Positions 11,270-21,869 of a stretch of DNA of 64,000 bases are shown here, one piece after another. Each line of letters starts with the position of its first letter. Position 1 is the stretch's first letter. Source of the stretch: Isoetes taiwanensis. Lineage: Eukaryota; Streptophyta; Lycopodiopsida; Isoetales; Isoetaceae. The DNA is taken from contig JAJEKV010000025.1 of assembly GCA_021234155.1 (NCBI GenBank), positions 8,898,330 to 8,962,329 of the forward strand. Reading direction: 5' to 3'. The notes under the pieces are model-generated. The model was not told the DNA's origin, did not search any database, and saw only the letters and a program-made list of their open reading frames with translations. The translations under genes were made by a program, and so were the position numbers.

Positions 11270-12260
11270 TTCAAATTATTATCGAGAATTAGAATTTAAG
11301 TTTTTTATTTTGGTCTTGAGGTGCCTACTAATGTTGTTACTTTAGATATGTTGTGCTTTCGCACTTGTGTTTACAACATTCTAGAAGATACTTTTGAAAC
11401 TTTTTCTAAAACATCTTACATCACCTTTATAAAAGAAGCTTTCGATTTATAGATTGAGGTGCTTACCCACAAGCATGTAAAACATTTTAGAACATTCTAT
11501 TTTGACTCTTTGCAAAGTTTTAAAAAAAAAACTCTATTTTTAGATTGAGGTGCTTACCACAAGCATATGGATTATACTACAACATTCCAAAATATTTTGT
11601 TTTGGCTCTCATGAACATACATTCTATTTTGACTTTCATAAATTTTCAAAAAAAAAAAAACTTTCTATTTTTAGGTGCTTACCCACGACTATTTACAATA
11701 TTCTAGAACAATCAAGAATATTTTAAAATATTTTAGAACTTTCTAGAACTAAGATTCCCTTGAGTTCTGTCAGAATTTATGAAGATTTCCTTAGATTCCT
11801 TTAGATTCCTTTAGACTCCCTTAGATTTTATAAGATTGCCCTGGATTCCCTTACATTATATGAGATTTAAATAGATTCTATGAAGATTCTCCTAGATACT
11901 CTAAGACCATCGGTTCCCTATGAAGATTCTCAGATTCCCCTAGATTTTAAGAGATTCCCTTAGACACATGAATGTTTTCTTAGATTCCCTTACATTTTAT
12001 GACATTTTCTTACATTCCCTTAGATTCTCTTAGATTCTTTCACATTCTAGAACATTCTAGGACTTTCAGAAACTTTTTGAAACTTTCTGAACATCCTAGA
12101 ACCAACTGGAAGTATCTCCTTAGATTCCTTTACATTCTCGTAGATCCCCTTATATTCTAGAACTTTCTAGAACATTCTAGAACTTATTAGAACAAATTAG
12201 AACTTTCTAGAAGGATTCTTTTAGATTCCCTTTCATTCTAGAACATTCTCGAACTCTGCA
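11270..12260. repeat. Degenerate satellite block 2
   Basis: Same composition as block 1. AGATTGAGGTGCTTACCCAC-type motifs appear at about 11452, 11544 and 11672 (~90-130 bp spacing), then AGATTCCCTTAGATT-type and ACATTCTAGAAC-type short units to 12260. The two blocks are probably one array split by the inserts at 9800-11260. Confidence 0.75.
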
Positions 12261-12607
12261 TGTAGCTCTGTTGCAAAGCATAATGGATTAGTTGGAACCT
12301 TTTCTGCATCATCTATCCTGTGGAGCTTTAATAAGGCCTCTGCCTTAAACGCAAAAGCCTGCACAGTGAATTCCCACTATGTTAATAACATTTACATTTA
12401 GACAAACTGTAAACAATAGCACAATGCATATCTCCTCCAAGCAAGAGATAATCTGATGTAATAATATTGTCTACTGGATTTCTCTTATACATAATCATAA
12501 CCCACCCAACCATAATTTATAAATTTTTGAGATATAATATATCAATAAAGACATAGAATCAGGCTTCATACAAAACTAATCAAATACAATTACATAGTGA
12601 TGATCAT
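12261..12607. other. No gene recognised
   Basis: AT-rich sequence between satellite block 2 and the first foldback element. Nothing identified. Confidence 0.5.
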
Positions 12608-13417
12608 TATGCAATAGCATGATGACATATTCAACAAAATTTGAACTTATTCAGATTTAATAGATAGCACTTCAAGAACGGCATTATAAGAATATATGTA
12701 TTATTTGAATCCTCTTTATTGTTATAATTTTTTAAGTTTATCCTTAAATTAAAACTATAATGGTTATCAAAGAATAAACTTGATTTCCAAACTAATTTTC
12801 ATTTGAATTTATTTAGAATTAGACATTTCAAGAATATTAAAATTTCAATTTTTAGTGATTTAACAGTTCAAAATTTAGCAATGATGATAATTAAATGAAA
12901 TCTGATGGTTTGATAAACGATTGACTTAAAACTATTATTAGAATTTCACAATTTACAAATTTTTATACTTATAAAAAATTTTTACGAAAGCTTTTAGGTT
13001 GAAATTAATTAAATGATATAAAGTTATTGGTTTAATAATAACTATTGATGAAATAAAATATATCGACATTTAATCAATAATAAACTATTCATTAGTTACT
13101 AAACATAAACATAATCATTTAATTAATTTCAATCTAGAACTTTCTTTAAAAATTTTGAAAATAATAGCATTTTAATTATAGATAGTTACCTTAGATGCGA
13201 ATTTAATTCTAAATAGATGAAACCGAAAATTAGTTTATAAAACAACTTTAAACTTTAGTAAGTATCATATTTTTTATCTAAATATAACAGAGCAAATTAT
13301 TAAAATCAATAAGAGCTAAAAATACATATGCTATTATCATGGCATTCTTGAAGTACATTTATTAGTTTTGAATAAGTCCAAATTTTGTTAAATATGTCAT
13401 CATGCCTTTCTATTGCA
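12608..13417. mobile_element. Foldback element, copy 1 (~790-810 bp)
   Basis: The ends are inverted repeats: CATGATGACATATTCAACAA with AATTTGAACTTATTCA at the left (from 12618) and its near-perfect complement at the right (to 13404); the similarity continues outward to TGCAATAG on both sides with a small indel. The complementarity is not limited to the ends. The centre also pairs (TTGAAATTAATTAAATGAT facing ATCATTTAATTAATTTCAAT), so the whole unit is one long imperfect palindrome. It is very AT-rich and has no coding frame. A second copy follows at 13902-14680. This is a foldback/MITE-type element able to form a long hairpin transcript; superfamily undetermined. Confidence 0.75.
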
Positions 13418-13901
13418 AAACCACAGATAGAGAATGCAAACATAAGAAGGGTCTAGTAGATAGAAGCACAAAGTGACAAACTTAAAAAGCCTTCTAATGA
13501 ATATTTCTTTGCAATAGCCAAACAAATTTATTGATTCAGACGCCTTTTTTGCGAAGCCATAGCTGGATTTGCTTCTAAAAAGTTCTCTGGAAATACTTCG
13601 TAGCCTCGCAAATACTTTTTTGCTGAATCAATTATTATCCATTCCTGAAAGATCAAGCACAAAAGAGCACGAGCAAGAGGGCCTTTGAATCGCTAGGTAA
13701 GGCAGTGGAAGGAAAGCCTGCAGGTACAAGAGGCGAAACACAACATCAGGGCTCTTGGCAGGCCGTTTAACAGCAGGTCCGTCGACTTTCACAATCGGCG
13801 AATCTTCCATTGCCAAATCAGACACCACGTAGAATTTTGTATGCATTCAACTATGTTAGTTTGGATTTAACAAGATTTTATGAATCATTGCCAATCAACC
13901 T
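13418..13901. other. Spacer between foldback copies, with a short open frame
   Basis: A minus-strand frame at 13628-13846 (72 residues, with PIVKVDGPAVKRPAKSPDVV) is higher in GC than the surrounding elements and reads like coding sequence, but I recognise no family and see no partner exons. It could be a captured gene scrap. Confidence 0.35.
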
Positions 13902-14680
13902 ACATATTCAAAAAAATTTGGACTTATTCAGATTTAATAGATAGCACTTCAAGAACGGCATTATAAGAATATATGTATTGTTTGAATCCTCTTTATTGTT
14001 ATAATTTTTTAAGTTTATCCTTAAATTAAAACTATAATGGTTATCAAAGAATAAACTTGATTTCCAAACTAATTTTCATTTAAATCTATTTAGAATTAGA
14101 CATTTCAAGAATATTAAAATTTCAATTTTTAGTGATTTAACGGTTCAAAATTTAGCAATGATGATAATTAAATGAAATCTGATGGTTTGATAAACGATTA
14201 ACTTAAAACTATTATTAAAATTTCACAATTTACAAATTTTTACACTTATAAAAATATTTTACGAGAAGCTTTAGGTTGAAATTAATTAAATGATATAAAG
14301 TTATTGGTTTAATAATAACTATTGATGAAATAAAATATATCGACATTTAATCAATAACAAACTATTCATTAGTTACTAAACATAAACATAATCATTTAAT
14401 TAATTTCAATCTAGAACTTTCTTTAAAATTTTTGAAAATAATAGCATTTTAATTATAGATAGTTACCTTAGATGACAATTTAAATCTAAATAGATGAAAC
14501 CGAAAATTAGTTTATAAAACAACTTTAAACTTTAGTAAGTATCATATTTTTTATCTAAAGATAAACAGAACAAATTATTAAAATCAATAAGAGCTAAAAA
14601 TACATATGATATTATCATGGCATTCTTGAAGTACATTTATTAGATTTGAATTAAGTCCAAATTTTGTTAAATATGTCATG
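13902..14680. mobile_element. Foldback element, copy 2
   Basis: Near-identical to copy 1 in the same orientation over ~770 bp. The left terminus is slightly eroded (TACATATTCAAAAAAATTTG). The right terminus stops at TATGTCATG exactly where the hAT-like element's target duplication begins, so the hAT insertion hit the end of this copy. Confidence 0.75.
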
Positions 14681-14685
14681 TCTAG

Positions 14686-15343
14686 CATGGAATAAAATAA
14701 CGGCTAAGGTTAGCCAAATGGCTATTTTGTAGCAGTTTTGCGAAGAAAAACGGCTAAAGTAAATGGAAAAAATGCCCAAAAAAAAGAAAATTTTAGCCCA
14801 ATTTTTTTGCCGCCCAAGTGAGTTTTTAGGTTGAATAGCCAAACCTTTACCTCCAGACATATCCATCATGACATCGATTAGCTAAACCTAAGATAGAGTG
14901 GGCTTGGAAAAATGGATAGATTAGCCCGAAATTCAACATCAATGTATGTACTAACTTTAAGAAATTTCAAATAGGGTTTATATTTTTCTTTTTCTTTTCA
15001 CTTTCTTTTGTTCCAAGTACAAAGTTGAAGCATTAGAGGAAAAGGAACAATGTAGTCCCTTTTTTTTCAAGTTTTTGAACATGTTCATGTATATCTTGAT
15101 TTATGTATTTACAATAAATTCAATGTCTTTGCCAAAATGCTTGGATTTTTTTAAATTACTATAGCGTGATGGCTAGTATTTACCTTTCCATTTTCTTAAA
15201 GTTTAGCCAAAGGCAAGAAACATTGATAGAGAAAAACCATTTAGTTTAGCCAAGTGTTAGAAACTTCTAACCCCAATTTGAAGGTAGTTTAGCTAAACCT
15301 ATTCTGGCTACACTAAAATATAGGAGTAGTAATTTATTCCATG
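14686..15343. mobile_element. hAT-like non-autonomous element, 658 bp
   Basis: Terminal inverted repeats CATGGAATAAA (14686-14696) and TTTATTCCATG (15333-15343) are perfect over 11 bp. They are flanked by an exact 8-bp direct duplication ATGTCTAG (14678-14685 and 15344-15351), the size made by hAT transposases. The interior carries several GGCTAAA/TTTAGCC motifs that could act as subterminal binding repeats. There is no transposase frame, so it would depend on another copy. The intact duplication suggests insertion after the foldback copy. Confidence 0.75.
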
Positions 15344-15351
15344 ATGTCTAG

Positions 15352-17041
15352 GTGTAACATTTTTTGTGGTTTTCTCTGGATATAAATGGAGCTAGATTGC
15401 CCAAGTTTTTCCGTTCACCATCTGTAAGCTGCTTCATGTAAAGTGCGCTGCTTGATATACGGTATGTCGCCTGTCGAATGATTTTCAATTCACCTGTTTT
15501 TCTTTGGTTCCATGCAATTACGAAATTACTGTCTAGGACAGACTGACCTGTATGTTTTTCTGATTAATCCACTACTTGCAAAGATTCCTCTAATGTGCTC
15601 TCTACGTGTATTTTCCATTTACTACCTTTTAATTTACTGGAGTGATAGCTCTATGCTTCCAACTCCGGCAAGCCCTAGAGCATCAAAATGAGCTCATACA
15701 TTTTATTATCTTGTAAGAGGCAACAATATCCCCTCTTTGTGAGTGTCATTTCATTTGCAAATAATGCATCTATCTATTGTTGTTGTTGCACAGTATTGAA
15801 AATCCTTGCCATATGTATAGTAACTAATACAAGAAATTTATCGCGGCGGCACATTTCTTTTGCCCTACTCGTGGCAACAGACGGTTTGTATTAAGTCCAA
15901 AGGAACTCAGCTATGGACTTGTAAAATTGAATTAAATATTCTAACTTGGAGAACTCTAACTTCCATATTGAAAGCAATGCAAAAAAATGACGAATATGGT
16001 CTTAGGCATGAGTTTGTTTTGTATGCGTGTCCAATGTCTTTTTTACATGTCAATGTGAGTTGAATTATTTCAATTTTTTTTTTCCTAGACGATCACATGT
16101 TTGCTAGTGATTTAGGAAAATTTAAGTTCAATTATCACGTGGCCTAGGCTAGGTGTCCTGGATAATTGTTTTATTCATTTAGTTGTTTGAACGATTTGTG
16201 AGATTAAGTTTTGGAAATGGAAAATGCTGCAAGTACTTGGCAACCCAACAATCAAGGAAGCCAATATGATTCAATACGATGGAGCCTTTGGTAAGGCGTC
16301 AATCCATAGGTGAACTGTGGCAGTCAAAAATCTTTTGGCTCTGGGTTGATTGTATTTCATGCCAGAAACGGCAACTTGTGATGGCATAACCTTACGATGG
16401 CATAGCCATAAGTGACATTTAAGCTATTTAGACGAGCTCTGATTCGAGTTTTACCGAGCTTGTGTCTGTGTGAGCGAAGCATTTAAATAAGGATTTGACC
16501 CCTGCAATGTGTTTACTAGAGGTGCTATTAAGAATATTTCATTCAGTGCTGCTAATTAGAAGAGACTTTCAAAATCAGCTATAATGCTCCAAGATGTGTC
16601 AAGGTTACAATCTATCAGGTTTGAAAAAGATGCCTTTGATGCCTTGCCATAAAACAGAGATAAACCAAGACATAGCTGGTCCTTAAGCTTGGATTAGCCT
16701 AGCTTTATCATCGGTCCAAAGAACAATGGTTCCAATGAATAGAAAAATCAAAATGAAAAAATCAACATCATTTGCTTTGTTTAAAACGTTAAAATCTTCC
16801 AGCAATTGCTATAGCACGATCTGTTCAAATGCAGAGCTTTTTTCTCCTACATCTAATCGTCGGTTTGACCTCTCATCTAAGACTCGATGATTTTTCGTTG
16901 GCACTAGATGGCAATCTGTAAAAGTTAAATCCAGTTTTATTTATTACCAATTTCAAAATAAAGGCCCTTTTGCTTGGTTCTTGATTTGAGTGTTCATCAT
17001 TCCTATTCAAGCATACAACTAAACACGATAGAATAGTAAAA
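15352..17041. other. No gene recognised; SINE-like tail on minus strand at 15830-15852
   Basis: The only repeat I can name is ACAAGAAATTTATCGCGGCG (15830-15849), the reverse complement of the hairpin-TTTCTTGT terminus described at 8754. Remaining sequence is AT-rich with short chance frames. Confidence 0.45.
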
Positions 17042-17046
17042 ATAGA

Positions 17047-17091
<45 letters not shown>

Positions 17092-17125
17092 ATAGTTTTT
17101 TTAACGTCCACGGAGACCAATAGGA
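17042..17125 (-). mobile_element. Truncated LINE 3' end with (ATAG)n tail
   Basis: About eleven ATAG units (17048-17090) are followed by TTTTTTTAACGTCCACGGAG then ACCAATAGG. Read on the minus strand, this is the shared terminus CCTATTGGTCTCCGTGGACG followed by TTAAAAAA and then a (CTAT)n tail. The terminus matches the LINE end at 51178-51215, which supports 5'-truncated insertion by target-primed reverse transcription. Confidence 0.6.
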
Positions 17126-17145
17126 AAAAAACAAAATTACCTATC

Positions 17146-17270
17146 CAGGCAATGGCAATTGTACTCACTCAAAAATTCACCCAAGAAGGAACATTTCTAC
17201 AACATTTCAATGGCAATTGTACTCACTCAAGAACTCACCCAAGAAGGAACACTTGCTACAACATTTCAGA
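17146..17270. repeat. Tandem duplication, ~62 bp unit
   Basis: AATGGCAATTGTACTCACTC then an ACTCACCCAAGAAGGAACA-type stretch occurs twice in tandem with few changes. Confidence 0.85.
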
Positions 17271-17712
17271 TAAAGGAAAACACTTAGGACCAAACCATAT
17301 CTGAAAATAGCTTTGAAAAAAAATTATGTAGGTATTCATTATTTGACCTTCTATGGTAAGCACAATGGAAGTGTCAAAAGCTCATGCTCTAACATATGTC
17401 TAAGAAAGATCTTTGCCTGAGAAAGATTTAGACCCGCACAATGTACCAACTCTAGTTGTTGCCATGCTAAGTATTTATCGTGAATTGTTGTGGCAAATTT
17501 ATAGTTGTTGGCCCAAAGCAGAAATTCACGAAAATTTCAATGGTTATTAAGCCATTATGAATAATATGTTTTGGTAAAATACATAGAATGTCTTTATTCT
17601 CATTGATATCTTCGCTTGAGAAATGTCTAGACCCGCAGCACTGGTAAGAGGAGCTTAGGTAGCGCACACATGCAACTGCAATATTTATCCCTGCCAAAAT
17701 ATAAGCCTCATA

Positions 17713-17990
17713 TTCTGGGCACCAAGTACATACTTAGAACTCACAGAATTGTGAGTTCGAATGCACTCAACAACCACTTCCATGTTGATACAAATCTATT
17801 ACTAGGCAGTACATAATTAGAATCACAAGTTCAAATCCTGGATGCTTGAAAACCACTATAGGCAGTACATAGTTAGAATCGCGAGTTCAAATCCTAGATG
17901 CTTGAAAACCACTTGTCATATTGATACAAATCTATTATTACAGGTCTCAGAATCGTAGAAATCAAGGCCGATGCGATAAATTTCTTGTGA
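17713..17990 (+). mobile_element. SINE-like repeat with triplicated box B unit
   Basis: Three successive B-box-like motifs occur: GAGTTCGAATGC (17752), AAGTTCAAATCCTGG (17829) and GAGTTCAAATCCTAG (17884). The last two lie in a ~56-bp tandem duplication (AGGCAGTACATAATTAGAAT at 17804 and its copy at 17860). The segment ends in AAGGCCGATGCGATAAATTT then CTTGTG, the terminus shared with the 8.75- and 18.9-kb copies. I infer a tRNA-derived SINE with an internally duplicated head. Confidence 0.5.
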
Positions 17991-17999
17991 TAAGGAAAT

Positions 18000-18840
18000 C
18001 TTTGTGCGAAAAAAGTAGATAACATAAGAAAATACATGTGAAACCCGTTTTTAAGCTGGTTTTGTAATGTTATTACTTGATATAACGGTGGTGTAAAAGC
18101 TTCATAAAATTTACCTTGATTTAGCATAACAATTAATTTGTTAATATAAATTCTACCTTAATTTAACCCTATGATTTGAATGTACCCTAAGGTGTTTCAA
18201 TGCTCTGTTTAAAATGGAAATGTTAGTCTAGATTGTCCACGCTTCTTTGCCACCCTCAACGTCGGTAGAGTAAACGACCATGACTACCTCCATGTGGGTT
18301 GTACACGAACACTGAAAACTTTCCCCTTTGTTAAGAAATATTTAATTTTATATGATTCCTTTATAGGTCTTTTTAACAAAAATTGGCAATTGTGGATCCA
18401 AAAATTGAAAACGATAATCGAATGCTCAAGATGCATGGAACCGCGTGGGTTTGCAAGGATACGAGGGTATCAAATTGGCATGGCACCTTCCACGCTCAGT
18501 TGATAAAGTCGGCAATATCTACCATTGTTCCGAAACCACAATATATAAACCCCAATTTTTTGGTGCTTAACATTGTCAGAGTATATTAAAATTAGTAGTT
18601 ACTTGCTCCCAACAGTAGAAATGAATTCCATAGGGTTTAACAACCCAATGTGCAACATCTAGCTTTGATAACATGTATGTGGAAAACATGGTTAAGGAAT
18701 TTAAGTTTATAGTTTGAAATAATGTTTAACTCCTCACCCACTACAACTAGGGTTTTATCCAATTCCAACAAAATTTTGGTTTAGCAAGTGAGTCAGTTGA
18801 GCAAAATGTTCACATCATCACACACTTTCCTGAAAAGGGG
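18000..18840. other. No gene recognised
   Basis: AT-rich intergenic sequence; short overlapping open frames at 18294-18589 show no family resemblance. Confidence 0.5.
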
Positions 18841-18859
18841 GGGTTTCGAGAAAGAGAAA

Positions 18860-18955
18860 TGTTCGCGGCGGCCTTGGCCGCTGCGATAAATTTCTTGTGT
18901 GTTATAATGATCAAGGCCGTCGCGATAAATTTCTTGTGTGTTATAATGATATATT
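18860..18955 (+). repeat. SINE-like 3' terminus, tandem
   Basis: GCGGCGGCC-TT-GGCCGCTGC forms a strong hairpin, followed by GATAAATTTCTTGTGTGTTA. The tail unit (AAGGCCGTCGCGATAAATTT then CTTGTGTGTTATAATGAT) is then repeated at 18912-18950. Same family as 8754, 15830 and 17961. Confidence 0.6.
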
Positions 18956-19451
18956 TGTGTATGTAAGCCTCAATCAAGGGATGGAGTATGCTAGAGGTGT
19001 CTTCTTGACATTTCTATCTATTTTATATCTTCTTTGCCATTCGTATTACATAGCAAATCAACACAAAACATGCAATAATGTCCCTCACATCCACAATCAC
19101 ATTCACACCTCCTTGCTCTTTAGCATTATGTCAAATACAAAAAACGCCACATTCTCTATTCTAGCCAACAATCAAACAACCACCCTTGAAATTATGCTAA
19201 AGCTCGGCAACACCGAGCACCATAACTAGTAACTCATCAAGCAAAAGAATGATGATTATGATGTGCTAAAATATTGGCATCTTATAACTTTTAGAGGTTC
19301 TTGAGGATCATACATCCAAAAGTCGATATATGGAACTTTAGTTTGTATATGAATTTCATGCATAGTACTAACGGGAGCAAGTCGTTACACTTTTATACAA
19401 CATAAATAAGATTTCATCATCTATTAGAAGATACACATTCGAAACGGCCAG
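18956..19451. other. No gene recognised
   Basis: A plus-strand open frame (18897-19229, 110 residues) starts inside the SINE tail and has no family resemblance. I treat it as chance. Confidence 0.5.
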
Positions 19452-19612
19452 AGCGTATTTTAGAGTATCTGGGGCCTCTTGTCATTTATAATTGGAGGTG
19501 CATATGATTTTAAAACATGAAATATGGGTTTGCTTGAGGTCTTGGAATATAAAATATAGAGACTCGAATCTCCACCAAAATAATTCAATGTCCTAATAAG
19601 AATGATTTGACC
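19452..19612 (-). repeat. Dispersed repeat related to the 36.4-37.2 kb tandem unit
   Basis: Read on the minus strand, CTTATTAGGACATTGAATTA through GGTGGAGATTCGAGTC to TTTCATGTTTTAAAATCATA and CACCTCCAATTATAAATGAC matches the unit at 36520-36720. GAGATTCGAGTC / GAGGTTCGAGCC is B-box-like, hinting at a tRNA-related retroposon family. Confidence 0.6.
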
Positions 19613-20165
19613 CATTAGGGATTTTTTGAGATCATAAAGGGGCCTTCTAAGAACTGCTGACTAAGCTATATGAACTACCAATCAGAAAACAGAACTGGTA
19701 ATCCAGTCAGCAAAATAGTTATAACTAACTCACTGGATTACATTTTCTAGCATAAGTGTTGATAGAAAAGTCCAAATGAGCTCTTCTTTGATGCAATAGA
19801 TAGATCTCATTGAGATCTTTCCAACCTTGGGTGGTTTGCATATCTTTTAGCCCCGTAGAATAGTAAAAAATGGTAAAAACTATATTTTTTGAAGTTTTGA
19901 CAATCATAAGTGATTAAAATATGTGCAAAGCACCTAAGGTTGGAAAGATCTCAACGAGATCTATCTATTGCACTAAACGAGAGCTCATTTGGACTTTTCT
20001 ATCAATAGTTATACTAGAAAATGTGATCCAAATGAGTTGGGCTTATAATCAGATTGACCTAATTGGACCCGGTCGCTCGATTTACGATTGGTAGTTCATT
20101 TATCTTCATTTGGCTTAGTTGGCATGTTTTGAAGGCCCTTTTTTAATCTCAAAAAAACCCTAATG
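19613..20165. repeat. Large imperfect palindrome, ~240-bp arms
   Basis: The left arm (19613-19850) is the reverse complement of the right arm (19912-20165), with a loop of about 60 bp. Matching blocks include CATTAGGGATTTTTTGAGAT with CTCAAAAAAACCCTAATG; GAACTACCAATC with GATTGGTAGTTC; and near the centre GTTGATAGAAAAGTCCAAAT with ATTTGGACTTTTCTATCAAT, and GATCTTTCCAACCTT with AAGGTTGGAAAGATC. There is no coding frame. It may be two inverted copies of one element or a foldback MITE. Confidence 0.8.
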
Positions 20166-20727
20166 AATACGACCAGCGGGTTAACATGATAATCATTTCC
20201 ATTGAATCTATATTTTTTTACATATATGTGTAACAACCAATTCAATTGGTTTAAGGATATACTCTATGACAAATTTATACATCCAAATCAAATCCCTCTA
20301 TAACCCCTGTGATTATGCTGGATAATATACAAATTAACGTAGATCATCTACTTTGAGGAATATGCCTACAAAAGGTATTGATATGAGCTGACTAAAAAAT
20401 GCGTTGATTTAGTAAATAATTTAGTTGGGTGAGTATGGGACGAATTCCTAGGAACTCTGGCACCCTACATGTTAGGATCGAGAATTTTTGACAGGGAGAA
20501 AATTTTACCAGGAAGTTTGCTAGTCAAAATCTATGGGTTTTGCATTTTTCGAGCTAACATCTAGATTTTCATAGACCCTTTCCTCCGAGCTTCAAAATAT
20601 ACTTGTTGGGCTTCTAAAGTTTGTTCCACACTTGTTGAGTGTTGCCAGGATGAGATTAGATAAATAAGTAGAACCTTTACCTTCATGATTAAGAACGCAT
20701 TATATAATAATAGAATAGGATAGAATA
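20166..20727. other. No gene recognised
   Basis: AT-rich intergenic sequence between the palindrome and the 3' end of the gene at 20782-21671. Confidence 0.5.
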
Positions 20728-20765
20728 ATGTTTTTATCGTCCACGAAGACCAATGGGAATAAAAT
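20728..20765 (-). mobile_element. Truncated LINE 3' end
   Basis: TTTTTATCGTCCACGAAGAC then CAATGGGAATAAA. On the minus strand this is the shared ATTGGTCTTCGTGGACGATA terminus followed by an A-rich/(CATTCTATCC)-like tail. It lies less than 20 bp beyond the stop codon of the gene at 20782-21671, so it probably inserted in that gene's 3' UTR and could supply transcript-end sequence. Confidence 0.6.
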
Positions 20766-20781
20766 AATTGAATTGAACAAG

Positions 20782-21671
20782 TCAAGATGTAGACTTTTGA
20801 GAGCTAGTCGAAGAATCTCGTGCTTTATCATGATCATGTTTGACACCAAGGGCATCATCTAAATCTTCTTCTACCTCCTCAGCTATTTTTTCAACCTAAC
20901 CAAAAATGGAAAAATAGATAATTGTTAAACATATGCAAACCTAGTGATTTTAGGCATACAAGTGATCCATCTTTCGATTTGAAAGATCCATCTTTTGAAT
21001 TAATAATTTGTAATGATCAGAAGTAACAAAAGTCTGACCTTTTCAGCAATTTCTTCCACTTTATCCAGCGCGGCATCTATTGCCTTCACAACATCTACTC
21101 CATCTTCAAGTCGCTCTTCAGTCTTATCCAACACCTCTGTGCAAATTAATCACAGGTTTAGAATCAGATTAGTTATAAAAGACGTTAAACAGCCCTAAAT
21201 TACCAAAAATGCTTACTGTCAAGACCCAGCAGGAATGCCCTGAAGGGAGTCTTTGCTAAAAATTTGAATATTGATCAAAGTCTGCTAAACGGGCAAAAAT
21301 GCTGTCTTTACACTTTCTGTATTGATTCTGCCAATGAATCTGACGCCTCTGCTACAATCTTTTGTCTACTACTCTGTTTGCCCTGTTTTGCCCTAAATAT
21401 AGCCATAACATTTTCTAATCAAGGCTGAAATATGGCATATTTTGAACTATTAATAAGAGTTGCACCTGGATCCAAGCTCATAAACCACTAGTGCCGCTAA
21501 TCTGAAGTCGTTATATCTAGTAACAGAAGACAAGCTCGTAGAAATGTTCTGATAAGGCCGATTTTCTGGTAAGCTTAATCTTAAAGCTCTTGCTTCAAAT
21601 CCAGGATTAGATCTGCCTAATGCAGTCGTCCTGTGACATAATGCGGCAGATATTTGCAAAGATTCCGCCAT
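20782..21671 (-). CDS. Five-exon gene, probably plastid-targeted charged helical protein
   Basis: Exons on the minus strand: 21466-21671 (ATG at 21671), 21314-21392, 21217-21255, 21039-21136 and 20782-20895 (TGA). All introns are short and have GT...AG ends. Phases match at exons 1-2, 3-4 and 4-5; exon 2 to 3 is off by one base, so one junction is wrong or the gene carries a frameshift. The N-terminus (MAESLQISAALCHRTTALGR) is rich in Ser, Ala and Arg and poor in acids, like a chloroplast transit peptide. The C-terminal exons are strongly amphipathic and acidic (VDVVKAIDAALDKVEEIAEK, then EKIAEEVEEDLDDALGV), suggesting a coiled coil or bundle. This style (repeated VEKxAEEV) resembles uncharacterised plant plastid proteins, but I cannot name one. 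A PIF/Harbinger-type element sits 200 bp upstream of the start and a LINE end just past the stop. Function unknown. Confidence 0.6.
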
Positions 21672-21869
21672 TTCGATGGAAAAGTACTGGATTCGAGATC
21701 AGAGTATTAAGATAAGCCAGATAGAAAAAATAACGGGATAATACCCCGTTTTCAGAGGATAGAAATACTGTAGATATGATGGAACAGGGCAAAGGTGCTC
21801 TGTTCTGGGAATCTGGGATGGATTTAATATGAATTTTAGAAACGGTCGTCAATAAAACGGGAGTTCTAA

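Noticed and set aside
8870-12260. Heat-shock promoter cluster
   Set aside because: HSE words occur in both satellite blocks with no gene nearby; they are a by-product of the repeat unit unless binding is shown.
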